This document shows positions 31,991 through 42,289 of a stretch of DNA of 64,000 nucleotides, in pieces. Location of the stretch: NCBI GenBank assembly GCA_038030265.1, contig CM075938.1:2147009-2211008 (forward strand), read 5' to 3'. The notes under the pieces are model-generated. The model was not told the origin of the DNA. It did not search any database and was given only the letters and a program-made list of their open reading frames with translations. A program made the translations under genes and the position numbers. The first letter of the stretch is position 1. The number at the start of each line of letters is the position of its first letter. Source of the stretch: Corythucha ciliata (taxonomy: Eukaryota > Arthropoda > Insecta > Hemiptera > Tingidae).

Positions 31991-34147
31991 CGTAAAAAGC
32001 CAAAGCCCCGTAAAAATCTCAATTTCAAGAGCTTGTGTGGTTGTTGTGAAGGTTGATGGTTATAAGCTACCACTTGAACCACGTCACTTCTACTTCCATT
32101 GAGTGGTTAACCGCCATTAGAAAACTTTTGCAATTCTATATTATGTATATGAACTTTTATTTGGTTGTCAGCAAAACGTGCGTTTAATAGCGTTCCTATA
32201 GCCTCTATTCCTTTTCTATTTCTATTCCAACCTCCAACCAAACCAACTCTTTCTGTAAATACTATTCGAAGGTGGCCTTAGAAATGGATTTAGACGATTT
32301 TCCTGGTTAATTTAACGCTTTGGTGAACATTCGAGTGAATTAATGCAAGTTTAACCTGGGAATTTCCTTCCTCTACCACCCCTTGTCCAACCACTCAACC
32401 TTTCACAACCATTCTATCTTCCATTCAGCGAATTCGTTGTGAAAACCCTAGAAAGACATTGTTGTGAGAGGAATAGCGCGCTGTGTATAGGGAAGGGAAT
32501 GAGAGAGAGAGAGAGAATGAGTGAGTGAGACCGAATGAGAAAGTAGCGGAGTGAATGACGGTGGCAGCAATCGTGGACCAGGCCAACCGTGAATTGTCGA
32601 CAATCTACAACAGCACGACGACTGAGTGTGGCGCTGCATTTTATTGAGCCCAACAGTGGGTGTAACGCGAGGGAGGGAAGTGGTTCAGTGAGCTCGTGAA
32701 GGGATGGAAGACCAATCTCGATCACTTTGCTTGAATTTTTACGACAGGTAAAATTCTAAACGTGAAACAATAATGCTGAATGATATAGAGTTAGGGTTGT
32801 CCCCTCTTTTTACAACAAATAGACGTCAATCCCATTCTGTTTTTATTGCGGTAAGTACCTCGTTCTAATGGAAGTTACTTCAAAACTAAAGAACCAGAGC
32901 ATATCAGATTTGTATTGAAGATGCATTTGAAAAATCGATCGTGGGCTTCATGTTGTTCTCTTATATTCGTATATACCGATAATGGATAGTGTTTCTTGAT
33001 TCTGTGCCGTTCATTCAATTCATAATAGAGCAAAAATAATAAAATAATGATGATACGTAGGCGAGAGCAGTTGAAGGATTCCTCTGTTTCACTTCTGCGA
33101 TAAAATGAAAACGGCAGAGCGCCCACCCCTCCTTTCAAAGCCATCCTAAGCCATTCCACCGTCGGTTGGCTGTATATTGCTTTCTAGCACTTCTCTAGGG
33201 AAAGACACTCACCAGTCACCACTTTCCTAATTTAATTACAAGAGTATCTACGTTTCTTCAGCCCTTCGCAGGTCCGATTGATTGAAGGTTAGTTTCGTCG
33301 ACAAAACTATTTGTTCTCATCTTTTGGCCCCCTTTCCTGACTATACCAATATTGACGTACCTACTCCCTTCGATCATCTTCTGCATAGAATAATAACAGT
33401 ACCAACGTACAGAAGGGGCACTCTTAATAATTTTGGGGGGTCGGTGATGGTCGGTGAGGCCGAGTTGGTAGGTTTCATCTCGCGGGGGGCTGCTATCAAT
33501 TTGTGTCAGGTTAGATTACCCCCCTTCCTGATGATCCTAATATTCCGTTCAAGACAGAAAGAAAGAAAGAAAGAAAGAAGAAGAAAAAAAAAAAGCTCAA
33601 AGGAAAAAAATCACAAAACACTCCACGAAAAAACCGTTCAGAACAAAATTCAAAACAGCAGGTACCTACGGAAAAAATATTTTTATTAGCATTGGTGCCA
33701 CCTAATTATGTAATTGCTTCCTTGCATTTCTTTAAATTCACGTTTGTGTAAACCAAAGTCATATGGAAAACCAAGTTATTCGACTTCCCATGGTTTCTAT
33801 ATATAAAAAAATGAAGCGGTTCTTGGGTTGGGACTTTTGCTCCCGATTGGCTGCGCTCTCGTCGCCTTCAAGGCTAAAACCCGTTAAATACAAAATTTCC
33901 ATAAATCCAAGAGTTGAAAGAAACATATGTTATCAAGAAGATATCGTGCTTGAATTTTACTCCGTTAATAGACAGTAAGCTCGGCCCGTTCACGAATCTT
34001 TATTGCCACCTCCCTATTGAGCACAGTGAATGACGCACTGGAAATCGGAGCTAAGTGAGGTAAGATAGAGAATTATTATTTTTCAAGTAATACGTAAGGT
34101 AAGTTATTCACGCAATCGTATAGTTATGATAATTTTTAAAGGGTAAA
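31991..34147. other. Intergenic, no gene recognised
   Basis: Contains a (GA)n stretch near 32495-32520 and a purine-rich (GAAA)n tract at about 33556-33595. No domain-bearing frame. The last 150 bp precede the THAP exon. Confidence 0.5.
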
Positions 34148-34246
34148 ATGCCGAGGACGTGTTTTGTTCCCCCCTGCACAAGTGGTTACCGCCCTTCGAG
34201 TAGAAGGCCGGACGTGGACAAAGTTTCATTTTTCCGACCACCAGCG
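34148..34246 (+). CDS. THAP zinc-finger first exon (orphan)
   Basis: ATG at 34148 opens MPRTCFVPPCTSGYRPSSRR followed by PDVDKVSFFRPPA, then a GTAACT splice-donor-like site at 34247. The N-terminal Met-Pro, the Cys-x4-Cys pair and the VSFFRPP segment match the start of a THAP domain (C2CH DNA-binding zinc finger). The second Cys-His pair and the AVPEF-type end would lie on a later exon, which I did not find in the next kilobases. THAP domains occur in host transcription factors and in P-element-type transposases, so this may be a gene start or a domesticated or broken transposase. Only 33 codons, hence easily overlooked. Confidence 0.6.
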
Positions 34247-34780
34247 GTAACTTGTACAATAGTAACTTATTCAGTTTTTATAGGTTTAAGCTGCCATTCT
34301 CTGCTGTAGAGGTGAGGTGTGATTTCACTGTCGGTGATTTTGTCACTGTTGGCTCCGGTGACGACCACATTGAAATCACCGTTCCGACCCTCTAACGGTG
34401 ACATTCCTTTTCACTTATAATCGCCTCTTCATTCGTCACTTCCATCGCTTCACTGCGCTAGAGTCTCTTGAAGGTTACCACCACTTTCCCAGTTCTACTA
34501 TCGCTGCAATGAACTCAGTAGCATTCTCCCCAAGTCTATCCCTCGTCTGTTGACTTTTTTTCTTGGACTTATAGTTAGTATTGAACCTTTAGTGTCGGTA
34601 ATATATTTTTATTCACTTCGTTTTCCAAGACCTGTGCTACAGTGATCTTGATAATTTTACTTTTTTTAAAAACACCTTCCTAGGCAGGGGCGTAGCCAGC
34701 CCTTGACCAAAGGCTGGGCAGAATATGTCGGACGTTATGGAAACTAGAGACCCCAACAAAAGAACTGGTAGCGCAATAAA
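34247..34780. other. Sequence after the THAP exon, no further exon recognised
   Basis: No THAP continuation seen. At 34684-34702 the motif CAGGGGCGTAGCCAGCC resembles the ends of DNA transposons common in invertebrates. A related motif in the opposite sense lies near 55345-55362 (CCCCTCCTGGCTACGACC). Confidence 0.4.
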
Positions 34781-35400
34781 TCGTCAAATTCTTCCCCGGA
34801 AACTGAGTTTTCACAAAAAAGGGTCGTAATCCATCAAAAACTAACATCTTCGTTCGGAAATTATCTGTTATAGCCTTCTATTCCTGATTTTCTATCCAAA
34901 AACTGACAATTCTATTCAGACTTTTTCTATTAACAGACAATTCGATTTCCCCGGAAATCGTTACTTGGCATTCAAATATGCAGGGTGACCGTCTTTTCGT
35001 CAACGTCTTGTCTGAGAGACGTAAAAATTAAACATTTTTTAACCAAACAATAACGGGTTTTAACTCAAAACTGACGTTTTTTAACAAAAAAACTGAATAT
35101 TTCACTCTAGTATAACTGAATATTTTACTTCAAAACTGACGTTTCTACGCCAAAGACGAAGTGTTTACGCCTAAACTAAAAATTTCACAGCACAACTTTT
35201 AAAATCCAAGTCTTTACCCCCAAAACTGGTGAATTCCGCCTAAAAATGACGGGTTAAACCCAAAACGGATAAAAAAAAAAATGATCTTAATTAAAATTAA
35301 CAGACCACTCAGTACTAAAAACTGCCGATTATATCCTTCAATTGGCGATTTTATTAAAAAAACAACAAAACAAAAAACGAAACAAAAAAACAGCAATTCC
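34781..35400 (+). repeat. Degenerate array, family E
   Basis: Repeated CAAAACTGACGTTTTTAAC, CAAAACTGACGTTTCTACGC and AAACTGAATATTTCAC units spaced 20-30 bp. It abuts the 3' end of the LINE at 35430. Confidence 0.6.
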
Positions 35401-35439
35401 TGGCCATACGTCCGACGTGCCCCCCCCCCCCCAAATGAA

Positions 35440-36793
35440 GATGCTACGTCCTCTGTTGAATAGGGCGCTGCATCGAGTAGAATACGCTTGACTTGTGACC
35501 GAAATGTCTTTTGTGGTAGTTCTCTCATAGCAGCCGGAAGAAGGTTATGGAGAGAAGGTCCTAATACTGAGGGATCATATGCTTCTGTTCGCGATAGTCG
35601 ACAGCGGTCAGGAACCAAGTCATCCTTAAATCGCGTTTGGTGATCGTGTTTGCGAGACTGCAGCGCTCCCCGTTGAGCAAGGAGGTGTGTGTAGGACAGA
35701 ATCTCCAAGATCAATGCCACATAAATGGTAAGAATACCTTGCTCCTTAAAGAGAGCTCGGCAAGGAGTTCGGGGGGGGGGGGGGCTTCCGAGCAAGAAGT
35801 CGGATAGCCTTTTTTTGAGCTTTGAACACTCTCAGTGCATGCGGCGAATTTCCCCAGACTATTATTCCATAAGACATCCTTGAATGAAAAAGGGAGAAAT
35901 ACACAGTGCGGAGAATCGAAGACGAAACAGAATAAGACAATCGTCGCACTACAAATAAGGATTTCGCAAGTTTAGAGCACAACGCGTCGATGTGTGGCTC
36001 CCAAGAGAGACGAGTGTCGAACTCAATTCCCAGGAAATTAACGCTTCGAGAGTCGGCACTGCTGGAGGACAGCCCGAATGTGAGATCCTGCGTCTTCGCG
36101 GAGTTAAGGACAAGGTAATTTATCTGGCATCATTCTTCCACGCATGATGAAGCCCCGGTAACCAATTCCAATGTAGAGCCCATCGAGCAACTAGAGCAAA
36201 TGACTGTCAGATCATCGGCGTAAAGGTATGGCTGAATTCCATGCTTAGCGATGTGCAACGGCAAATCATTAATGTATATAATGAAGAGTAACGGGGCGAG
36301 AATAGTGCCCTGCTTGACTCCAATGTCGAATGTGGGGAGAATTTTGGACATGTCACCGCCATAGCTGACATACTGACTCCAGCCAGAAATAAGTGACATT
36401 ATCAACTGTACAGTTGAATCACCCACCCCAAGGATGTGCAGCTTTGTTCTCAGAACATCAAGGTTTATGGAGTCAAATGCGCGAGAAAGGTCAAAGAGAC
36501 GCAAAGAGACCTTCTCTTTATTTTCCAGACCCCGAAGACACCGCCGCAACAGATCAAGAGCAGCCGTGGTGGTGCTCCGGCCACGACGAAAACCGTACTG
36601 ACAATCCGACAAAATTGCGGAAGATTCCAAAAACGCCGAAAGACGTTCACCAACCAGAAACTCGAAGACCTTAAGCAGAACACTCTCAATGGCAATCGGC
36701 CGATAGTCCCCATAATCCTTTTTACCCTTCTTTGGAACTGGGATAACCCGAGCGAGTTTAAACGACAGTGGCACGCTACCAAGACGTACAAAG
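35440..36793 (-). pseudogene. LINE reverse transcriptase, catalytic and thumb parts
   Basis: The minus frame 36774-36130 has ARVIPVPKKGKKDYGDYRPI, CQYGFRRGRST, LFDLSRAFDSI (first Asp), GVKQGTILAPLLFIIYINDL and PYLYADDLTVIC (catalytic YADD). After a stop near 36130 the downstream part continues in other frames: VNFLGIEFDTRLSW, YFSLFHSRMSYGIIVWG, RVFKAQKKAIRLLARK and, beyond a poly-G frame change at 35771-35784, LTIYVALILEIL and VLGPSLHNLLPAAMREL. This is a full RT core plus the C-terminal region typical of LINE ORF2, broken by at least three frame changes. Confidence 0.9.
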
Positions 36794-36797
36794 TTAT

Positions 36798-38075
36798 TGT
36801 AACGGGACGCAAAATACTCTTAATTATTTTAAATATATGTAAAGGTACGTTAAGATAAAACTTTATACCCGATAGAATCCCCATTCGTTAATAGGTACAA
36901 ATTTGGCGATGGCAGCACCTACTGGGACAAAATAAATGTGTAGTAGTTGGGAAGTCTGGCGTTGGGAACACTAGTAAAATTGGGGAGGGACAATAGCGTC
37001 ACAAACCATTGGAGGGCAGGGAGAGTATAAAAGGCCAAAAAGGAAGGACGTTAAAAAGAGTAGTCGGACGGAAATTGTACAGTGACGAACAAGTCTGAGG
37101 TTCGTGGTTTTTTTGTGTGTCCGAAGTGAAGAGACGTGTAGCCAGTGCGTCACCCTGGCAGGGATTACGGAGTGCGCCATCGAGAAGAATAAGGATTACG
37201 GTTGTGGTTTTTGTGAGTTTTGTTGATTTTTTCGTGCGTCACCAGTTGCGACACAAAGTTCAGTGCGTCAACAGTCGTTTGTTCAGTCGGAAGCTTGTTT
37301 AAGTGAATAGTCGTGCGTCGCCCTTTGCGACACAAGTTCAGTGCGCCCTAGTCGTGTGTTCCGTGTGTGTCGTGTGTAGCTTGATTAAAACTGCATCGCC
37401 CGTCGTCTCGTCCCAGCCTCCTTCGTTGCGACGCCACTGCGTCACCAGCTGTCTTCGTGTTAAGAATTCTTCGTTGCGTCACCACCTGCGTCGCCACCCT
37501 AGCAACAAAGGGCTGTCTTCTCGTCGGAGTGATTTCTTCGTTGCGTCACCAGCTGTCTTCGTGCTAAGTATTCTTCGTTGCGACACCACCTGCGTCACCA
37601 CCCTAGTAACAAAGGGCAGTCTTCTCGTCGGAGTGATTTCTTCATTGCGTCACCATCTGCGTCACCAGTCATATCATCGGAGTGTCATCTGCGTCACCTT
37701 TTGCGCCGCCCATACGTTTTCGCCCCCTCCGTCATCGTACGTCACGCCGCTTACTCTACCTGACGTTGCCGCTCAGTACACTCAGTGGCTCACGTCGTCG
37801 CCGCCGTTTGCTCGCCTTCGCCCCTCGCAAAAAGGTAGACCAGAAAAATATAAATATTTCAAAGTGGTGTGTTCGCTCTTGCCAAATTTTAAAACTTCGC
37901 GGTCTCTCGCGCTTTTATGTACCCTTTTATTATTATTTTTATTATTTCGTTCTAAAATTTCAATAAAACCATAAATAGTGGTCTCCATAAAGATCGGACT
38001 TATTATTTCTTTCACATCCTAGCACCTGCTCGCCCGTAATAAAACGAACCTCACTTAGGGGGGGGGGGGATTACA
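36798..38075 (+). mobile_element. 1278-bp solo LTR inside the LINE
   Basis: It starts TGTAACGGG and ends GATTACA (inverted termini TGTAA / TTACA). It is flanked by an exact 4-bp duplication TTAT (36794-36797 and 38076-38079). TATAAAAGG lies at about 37026-37034, CAATAAAACC near 37962, and another AATAAAA near 38038. Ignoring the insert and one TTAT restores an uninterrupted LINE frame through the junction, which confirms both boundaries. No internal gag-pol sequence, hence a solo LTR. It is plus-oriented (opposite to the LINE) and GC-richer than its surroundings, and it contains about two tandem 104-bp repeats. Confidence 0.88.
37424..37647 (+). repeat. Tandem ~104-bp repeats within the solo LTR
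   Basis: CACCAGCTGTCTTCGTG recurs at 37443 and 37547, and CAAAGGGC(T/A)GTCTTCTCGT recurs near 37505 and 37610. Shorter TTGCGTCACC motifs recur throughout 37240-37700. Confidence 0.85.
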
Positions 38076-38300
38076 TTATTAAACACATGGCACAGGGGCT
38101 CTGCAATTTGCCCAGCAACGTGTTTTAACACGTTCCCAGTCAGTCCATAGGCGTCAATCGAGTTATTCGCTTTTAACTTGTGAATGGCCGAATGAACCTC
38201 TTCCACAGAGAATTCGCCTATATCAAAACCGTCGACGAGCAGCACCTGTGTTTTAAAGGTTCTCTAGCAATTGTGAGACGCGATCTTCGTATAAATGCTT
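38076..38300 (-). pseudogene. LINE reverse transcriptase, N-terminal part
   Basis: Minus frame with FDIGEFSVEEVHSAIHKLKA, DAYGLTGNVLKHVAGQIAEP and LCHVFNN, the conserved region ahead of RT motif 1. It joins the RT piece at 36793 once the solo LTR is discounted. Just upstream, after a frame change near 38252, HLYEDRVSQLLENL is readable, then the sequence decays. Confidence 0.85.
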
Positions 38301-38604
38301 GTCTCTCTATTGATAAATGCTGCTATGCCATTGCGTAGGAAGAGTCACTTTCAGAGTAGCGAGGCGCGACCACAGACGTGCATTCAAGGCTGCAAAAATC
38401 AAGAACCACGATGCGAGCTGACAGTTTTGTTTCATGAGACAAAATCGCTTGGCTTAATAATGATTGTTCAGTCAATGTGATATCGTTGCGAACTTATTCG
38501 AAGATCTGCCATATGCTCTGAGCCTGAAGTCTCGGCTATCGGACGCTTGACTGAATTCCACCCGATCTTTTGAACTATTCCATCATACCAATAGATTTAA
38601 ATGT

Positions 38605-38682
38605 TTTGGTTGTTATTATAATTATAATTAATATTATTATAATTATTATTATAATTATTATTATTAATTATTATTTTTGGGT
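38605..38682. repeat. AT-rich (ATT/AAT)n microsatellite
   Basis: About 75 bp of ATTATAATTA-type repeats. Confidence 0.8.
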
Positions 38683-39240
38683 CTGGCATCGACTACGAGG
38701 CCGTTAATTAGCCGTACATATTCATGTCTGTTTCTGCCCTATACGTAGGTACTTCTCGGAAGTAAATTGAGCATCCAAAAAAGGCGTCGCGATGAAACAC
38801 TGCTGTCTATTTAATCTACCTGTCAAACAACAAAACGAAGGTAGACGAGTTAATGGATTACGCACTCAATAACGGGGAGAACCAAGAGACCGGGAGCGAG
38901 CAGTTTTGGGAATTCAACCATTCTTCTCCAGCAGAAGACTCCAGTCAGGCAAGCCTACGTCGTTACAGATGGTTTCTTATATCCATTCGACAACATTTTA
39001 GAAGCGGTCGATATTTGTTTTCAAAGGCTTTTATATGTGTTTTATCAAAGTCACCATAATAAATGTGAACATATTTAGCAACTTCTGCAAAAGAAATTAT
39101 TGCTGGTTAATAATGCAATTCCTTGTTCGCTTTAATACCTTCATTGTAGAGCAGGTACGGTTAATTCATTGCAAGAAAATGACAAGAAACCTATTGAGAT
39201 TGGTTATTTTTTACCAAGCTTGGCTAGGTCATTTCTGTTA
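38683..39240. other. Intergenic, no gene recognised
   Basis: No domain-bearing frame. A 68-codon frame at 38853-39059 has no recognisable motif. Confidence 0.5.
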
Positions 39241-39590
39241 AAACAACCGAGTGAGTCGGATAAAAACAACCGTGTGTGTACTCGGTATAATATGACCGAG
39301 TAACTCGGTTAATAATGTTATGATTTGGTTGAACACTTTTTACCAAGCTACTTGGTTGATGATGAAATGACTCGGGTGCAAATTTTTGACCGAGTAATCA
39401 ACTTGATTTAACCTAGCACATCTACTAGGTTGAATCTGCCAAAATACTTGGTTAAAATCAAACTCGGTTAGAAATTTTGTTTAACCGGAAAATGATACCA
39501 GGTTAAAACGACCGAACTTACTCGGGTGCAAATTATTAACCAAGTATGCTCAGTTAAATTCAACCGAGTTTTGAGCTGTTTTTTCTCCCA
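39241..39590. repeat. Cluster of ACCGAGT / ACTCGGT palindromic motifs
   Basis: At least a dozen variants of ACCGAG and CTCGGT (also ACCAAG / CTTGGT) occur in 350 bp, on both strands, often as near-palindromes such as ACCGAGTAACTCGGTTAA at 39295. Spacing is irregular, 20-40 bp. Confidence 0.75.
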
Positions 39591-39600
39591 GTGTAATGAG

Positions 39601-39653
39601 CAAAGCAAGACCAAGACCAAGACTCGAAGGTCTTGGTCTTGCTGGTCTTGCTT
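39601..39653. repeat. Hairpin built from CAAGAC / GTCTTG hexamers
   Basis: AAAGCAAGACCAAGACCAAG, a short loop, then GGTCTTGGTCTTGCTGGTCT: arms of about 22 bp. Preceded by AGTGTAATGAGCAAA, whose reverse complement TTTGCTCATCACT ends the related cluster at 41286. Confidence 0.75.
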
Positions 39654-39939
39654 TGTTGATTTAATTTTTTTCGTATTTACTTCGAGTGGTCTGTCTTTCG
39701 TTTTTTGTTTTTGTTGTTCTTTTTGAAGAAAACAATTGCATTGCATATCGAAAAAACAACTCAAAAACAACCTAGTTCGGGACTTAGGAAATGAAAAATT
39801 TCTTTTTTTCAGTTTTATTCATTTTCCCCACCTCCGATATTTTTGGATGTTCTTCGTATTTTTCCTTCATATCTCGCCGTATGCAACCATGTGTGGTTTG
39901 AGAAGGCCAAAACAACGAAATTTGGGTTTCAAATGAGCT

Positions 39940-41110
39940 GAATTACTTTTTTGAACGAACCAAACCTGTCCATCTGGTAAGGAACAGCTGATTTTAATAA
40001 AGCGTAAATCCCCGAAATTGGTTTTAAGGTGCCAAATCCAAGAAATTGGGTTTTAACGCGCGGATGTGAATTTGGCTTTTGAAATAGCAAAACTTCCAAA
40101 AACTGGAGTTTTTAGGAGCCAAATTCGCAAAATTCGACTATGAAAGAGCGGACATCCACTAAACTGACGTTTATGAGAGCCGATGGCCGAAATGACGAAA
40201 TTTGGTATTTGAACCAGCCAAATCCGTGAATTTCTTTTTTGAAAGAGCAACATTTGGTTTTCAAAACAGCGAAATCTGTATAACTGATTCCAGAAAGAAC
40301 AAAGGCCACAAAAATTGTTTTTTGTTTTTTTTTAAATAATGAAAATGCGCGAAATTAGAATGGCTGGAAATTTAAATGGCTAAAATCCGTAAAGTTTGGT
40401 ATCAAAGGGGCAAAATCGGTGACATTTGGTTGTGGAAGAGCAAAAATATGGTTGAGCGCCAAAATCACGAAATTTGTTTTTTTCGTTTTTCGACTATTTA
40501 GTTTTTATGAACGGCCGAACCCGTGGAACAGATTTCAGAAAGAGCTAAACTCACGTTTGTTTTTATATGGCAAACATCTGTGAGTTTTTGAAGGAGCCAA
40601 ATTCACGAAATTACGTTTTGAAAGAGTTTAAATATACAAAAATTGGGGCATTTATATTTGGGTTTGAATTGAGCCAAATCCAGGACTTGGGGTTTGAAAA
40701 GAGCGAAATAAGTTTTCTGAAGAGCCAAATCTGTGAAAAACTGATTTCAATAAGAGCTAAAACTACGTAATTTGGTATTTAATAACGGGTAAATTCGCGA
40801 AATTGCGAGGTCCAAAATGGCAAGAATCTGTGAAATTGGATTTTGAAGGTGCCAATTCTGAGACTTTTGTTATGGCAGACTGAAAATTTCCGGTGAAATT
40901 GGGGTTAGAAAAATCCAAAATCACAAAATGTCGTTCTTTTTGGAACCAACCGAAAACCTTCTCCCCTCTTCATTCCTTCTTTTTCTTCCTAGAACAAATA
41001 AAGAGCTAAAGCCACGAAAATGTGTTTTTTATGATGCAAAAATCGCCAAAACTAGGTTTTAAAGGAGCCATATCAGCAAAATGTGTTCTTGGAAGAGCAA
41101 AATTCACAAA
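39940..41110. repeat. Degenerate ~30-bp array, family D
   Basis: Units of the type GAAATTTGGTTTTTGAAAG then AGCCAAATCCG, with many variants (TGAAAGAGCAAAATTC, TTTTAAAGGAGCCA). CG-bearing cores (CACGAAATT) recur about every 30 bp. Bounded on both sides by the GTCTTG-rich segments. Confidence 0.7.
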
Positions 41111-41134
41111 ATTCGGATTTTAAAAGCAGAACTT

Positions 41135-41290
41135 CTTTTTGCAAGACTCTTGCAACACAGTCTTGGTCTTGCGCAAGACTCGTTCGTAAGGTCTTGTAGA
41201 AAGTCTTGGTCTTGCATTTCAAGTCTTGGTCTTGGTCTTGCTGCAAGAGTCTCGCGAGAAGACCAAGACCATTTTTGCTCATCACTATTG
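41135..41290. repeat. GTCTTG-rich segment
   Basis: Dense TCTTGGTCTTGC and GCAAGACTC motifs on both strands, ending GACCAAGACCATTTTTGCTC ATCACT. Can fold into several hairpins. Together with 39593-39653 it may form the two ends of one unit with an AGTGATGAGCAAA-like terminus. Confidence 0.65.
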
Positions 41291-41436
41291 AAAATTCTCG
41301 CTTTTTCGACGACTTATGTAGGAAAGCAAGATCATACGCGAGTGCAGAATTTCCTGGAGACGAGCGTTTTTCAATCTCATTGATCGTCTCATTGTATTGA
41401 TGCGAGGTGAGATAGTGCAGTTTGGATGACTAAAGT

Positions 41437-41784
41437 TTTTTGGTGAAAAAGGCTAATCTCTCCACGTTTGAAGTGTCTTTATTAATTCGTGACCATCGTT
41501 TCGGTCCACTAGAGCTAGACCATCTTCAGACAAAGTTTAGGGCGTAAGAACCACCCTCTTCACACGACTTTCAGTAAAACGAGCAGTGATCACAGGCTAA
41601 TCCGACAGGCTCATGTGTAGCCTGTGATCACGGCTCGTTTTAGTAAAAGTCATGTGGCGAGAGTGGTTTTTACGCCCTAAACCTTATCTGAAGATGGTAT
41701 AGTCGACCGAAACCACGGTCACAAATTAAGAAATAAAGACTCTTTAAACATGGAGAGATTACCTCTTTTCACCAAAAAGCTCAA
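41437..41784. mobile_element. 348-bp foldback (Penelope-like end sequences)
   Basis: Two imperfect inverted arms (about 41437-41600 and 41617-41784) surround a 16-18-bp loop. The outer ends pair TTTTTTGGTGAAAAAGG with CCTCTTTTCACCAAAAAG; the inner ends pair GTGATCACAGGCTA with TAGCCTGTGATCAC. In each arm, reading outward, CTGAAGATGGT is followed after 10-14 bases by GACCGAAAC and GGTCAC, then AAATAAAGA. From memory, CTGAAGATGG...CCGAAAC blocks are common at ends of Penelope-like elements in invertebrates. No RT is present, so this would be two element ends joined head to head, or a foldback transposon. Confidence 0.6.
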
Positions 41785-42147
41785 GTCTACGTCTGGTCAA
41801 TCTCACCTGGAGGGCGGGGGCAATTTCCCCTTAGCAAGGAAGCCTATAGGTAGCTTATTGTGCTACCATTGGAGCCGTGAGTCTAGTCCAACTCCCCCCC
41901 CCCCTGTAGCGCTAAAAGGTTGTCGACTTGTGGGAGAAATGTCCACCAGAGTGTGTGAACCGAAAAAGCTCAACCAGCCACACAGCGAGCGTTTGTTCAA
42001 GGCAAAGGCGTGCTTTTGTGAAAAATTCTTCTCCCTCACATATTTGGTGTTTTTTCCTCGCTCTCGAAGTACATGTGATTGGTGGAATGCGGGCTTTTTA
42101 GCCATTGCATTGGAGTGCAGATTTATGCTCTATTTATGCAAGCGTAA
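41785..42147. other. Non-array sequence, no gene recognised
   Basis: A 179-codon frame starting in the foldback (41750-42289) shows no domain. Poly-C at 41894-41904. Confidence 0.5.
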
Positions 42148-42257
42148 AAAACTCGGGCTGGCCCGGCACGGCCCGAAAATCGGCCGCAAACGTCTGGCCT
42201 CGGGCCGGGCCGATTTTGAGTCGAAGCCCGGCCCGGCCCGGCCCGATTCCATCCCTA
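42148..42257. repeat. GGCCCGGCCC-rich GC island
   Basis: Repeated GGCCCGG / CCGGGCC with ATCGGCC and GCCGATTTT blocks, partly palindromic (CGGCCCGAAAATCGGCC versus GGCCGGGCCGATTTT). About 70 percent GC inside AT-rich DNA. Possibly the end of a DNA transposon. Confidence 0.6.
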
Positions 42258-42289
42258 GAGGAAAGCTTAGGGTAAGTGGAAGTGGGTAA

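Larger units (their letters stand above)
35430..38480 (-). mobile_element. Minus-strand LINE, 5'-truncated, split by a solo LTR
   Basis: ORF2 reverse transcriptase pieces run from about 38480 down to 35430. They are interrupted by a 1278-bp solo LTR at 36798-38075. No endonuclease domain is recognised upstream, so the element is 5'-truncated. Frame changes occur at several points, including a poly-G tract at 35771-35784. A poly-C run at 35420-35432 lies at the 3' edge. It is a different family from the LINE at 21970-25505 (YADD instead of FADD, diverged motifs). Confidence 0.85.

Noticed and set aside
32414..32725. 103-codon minus-strand frame
   Set aside because: Ser/Leu-rich translation of a (GA)n tract with no domain.
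36436..36858. 140-codon plus-strand frame
   Set aside because: Antisense shadow of the minus-strand LINE reverse transcriptase.
37303..37974. 223-codon open frame
   Set aside because: Lies wholly inside the solo LTR and tandem repeats; low-complexity Ser/Arg/His-rich translation without a domain.
39601..41275. Telomere-like GTCTTG hexamer repeat
   Set aside because: Hexamers occur on both strands in short hairpins, not in a long single-orientation array; does not match TTAGG or TTAGGG.
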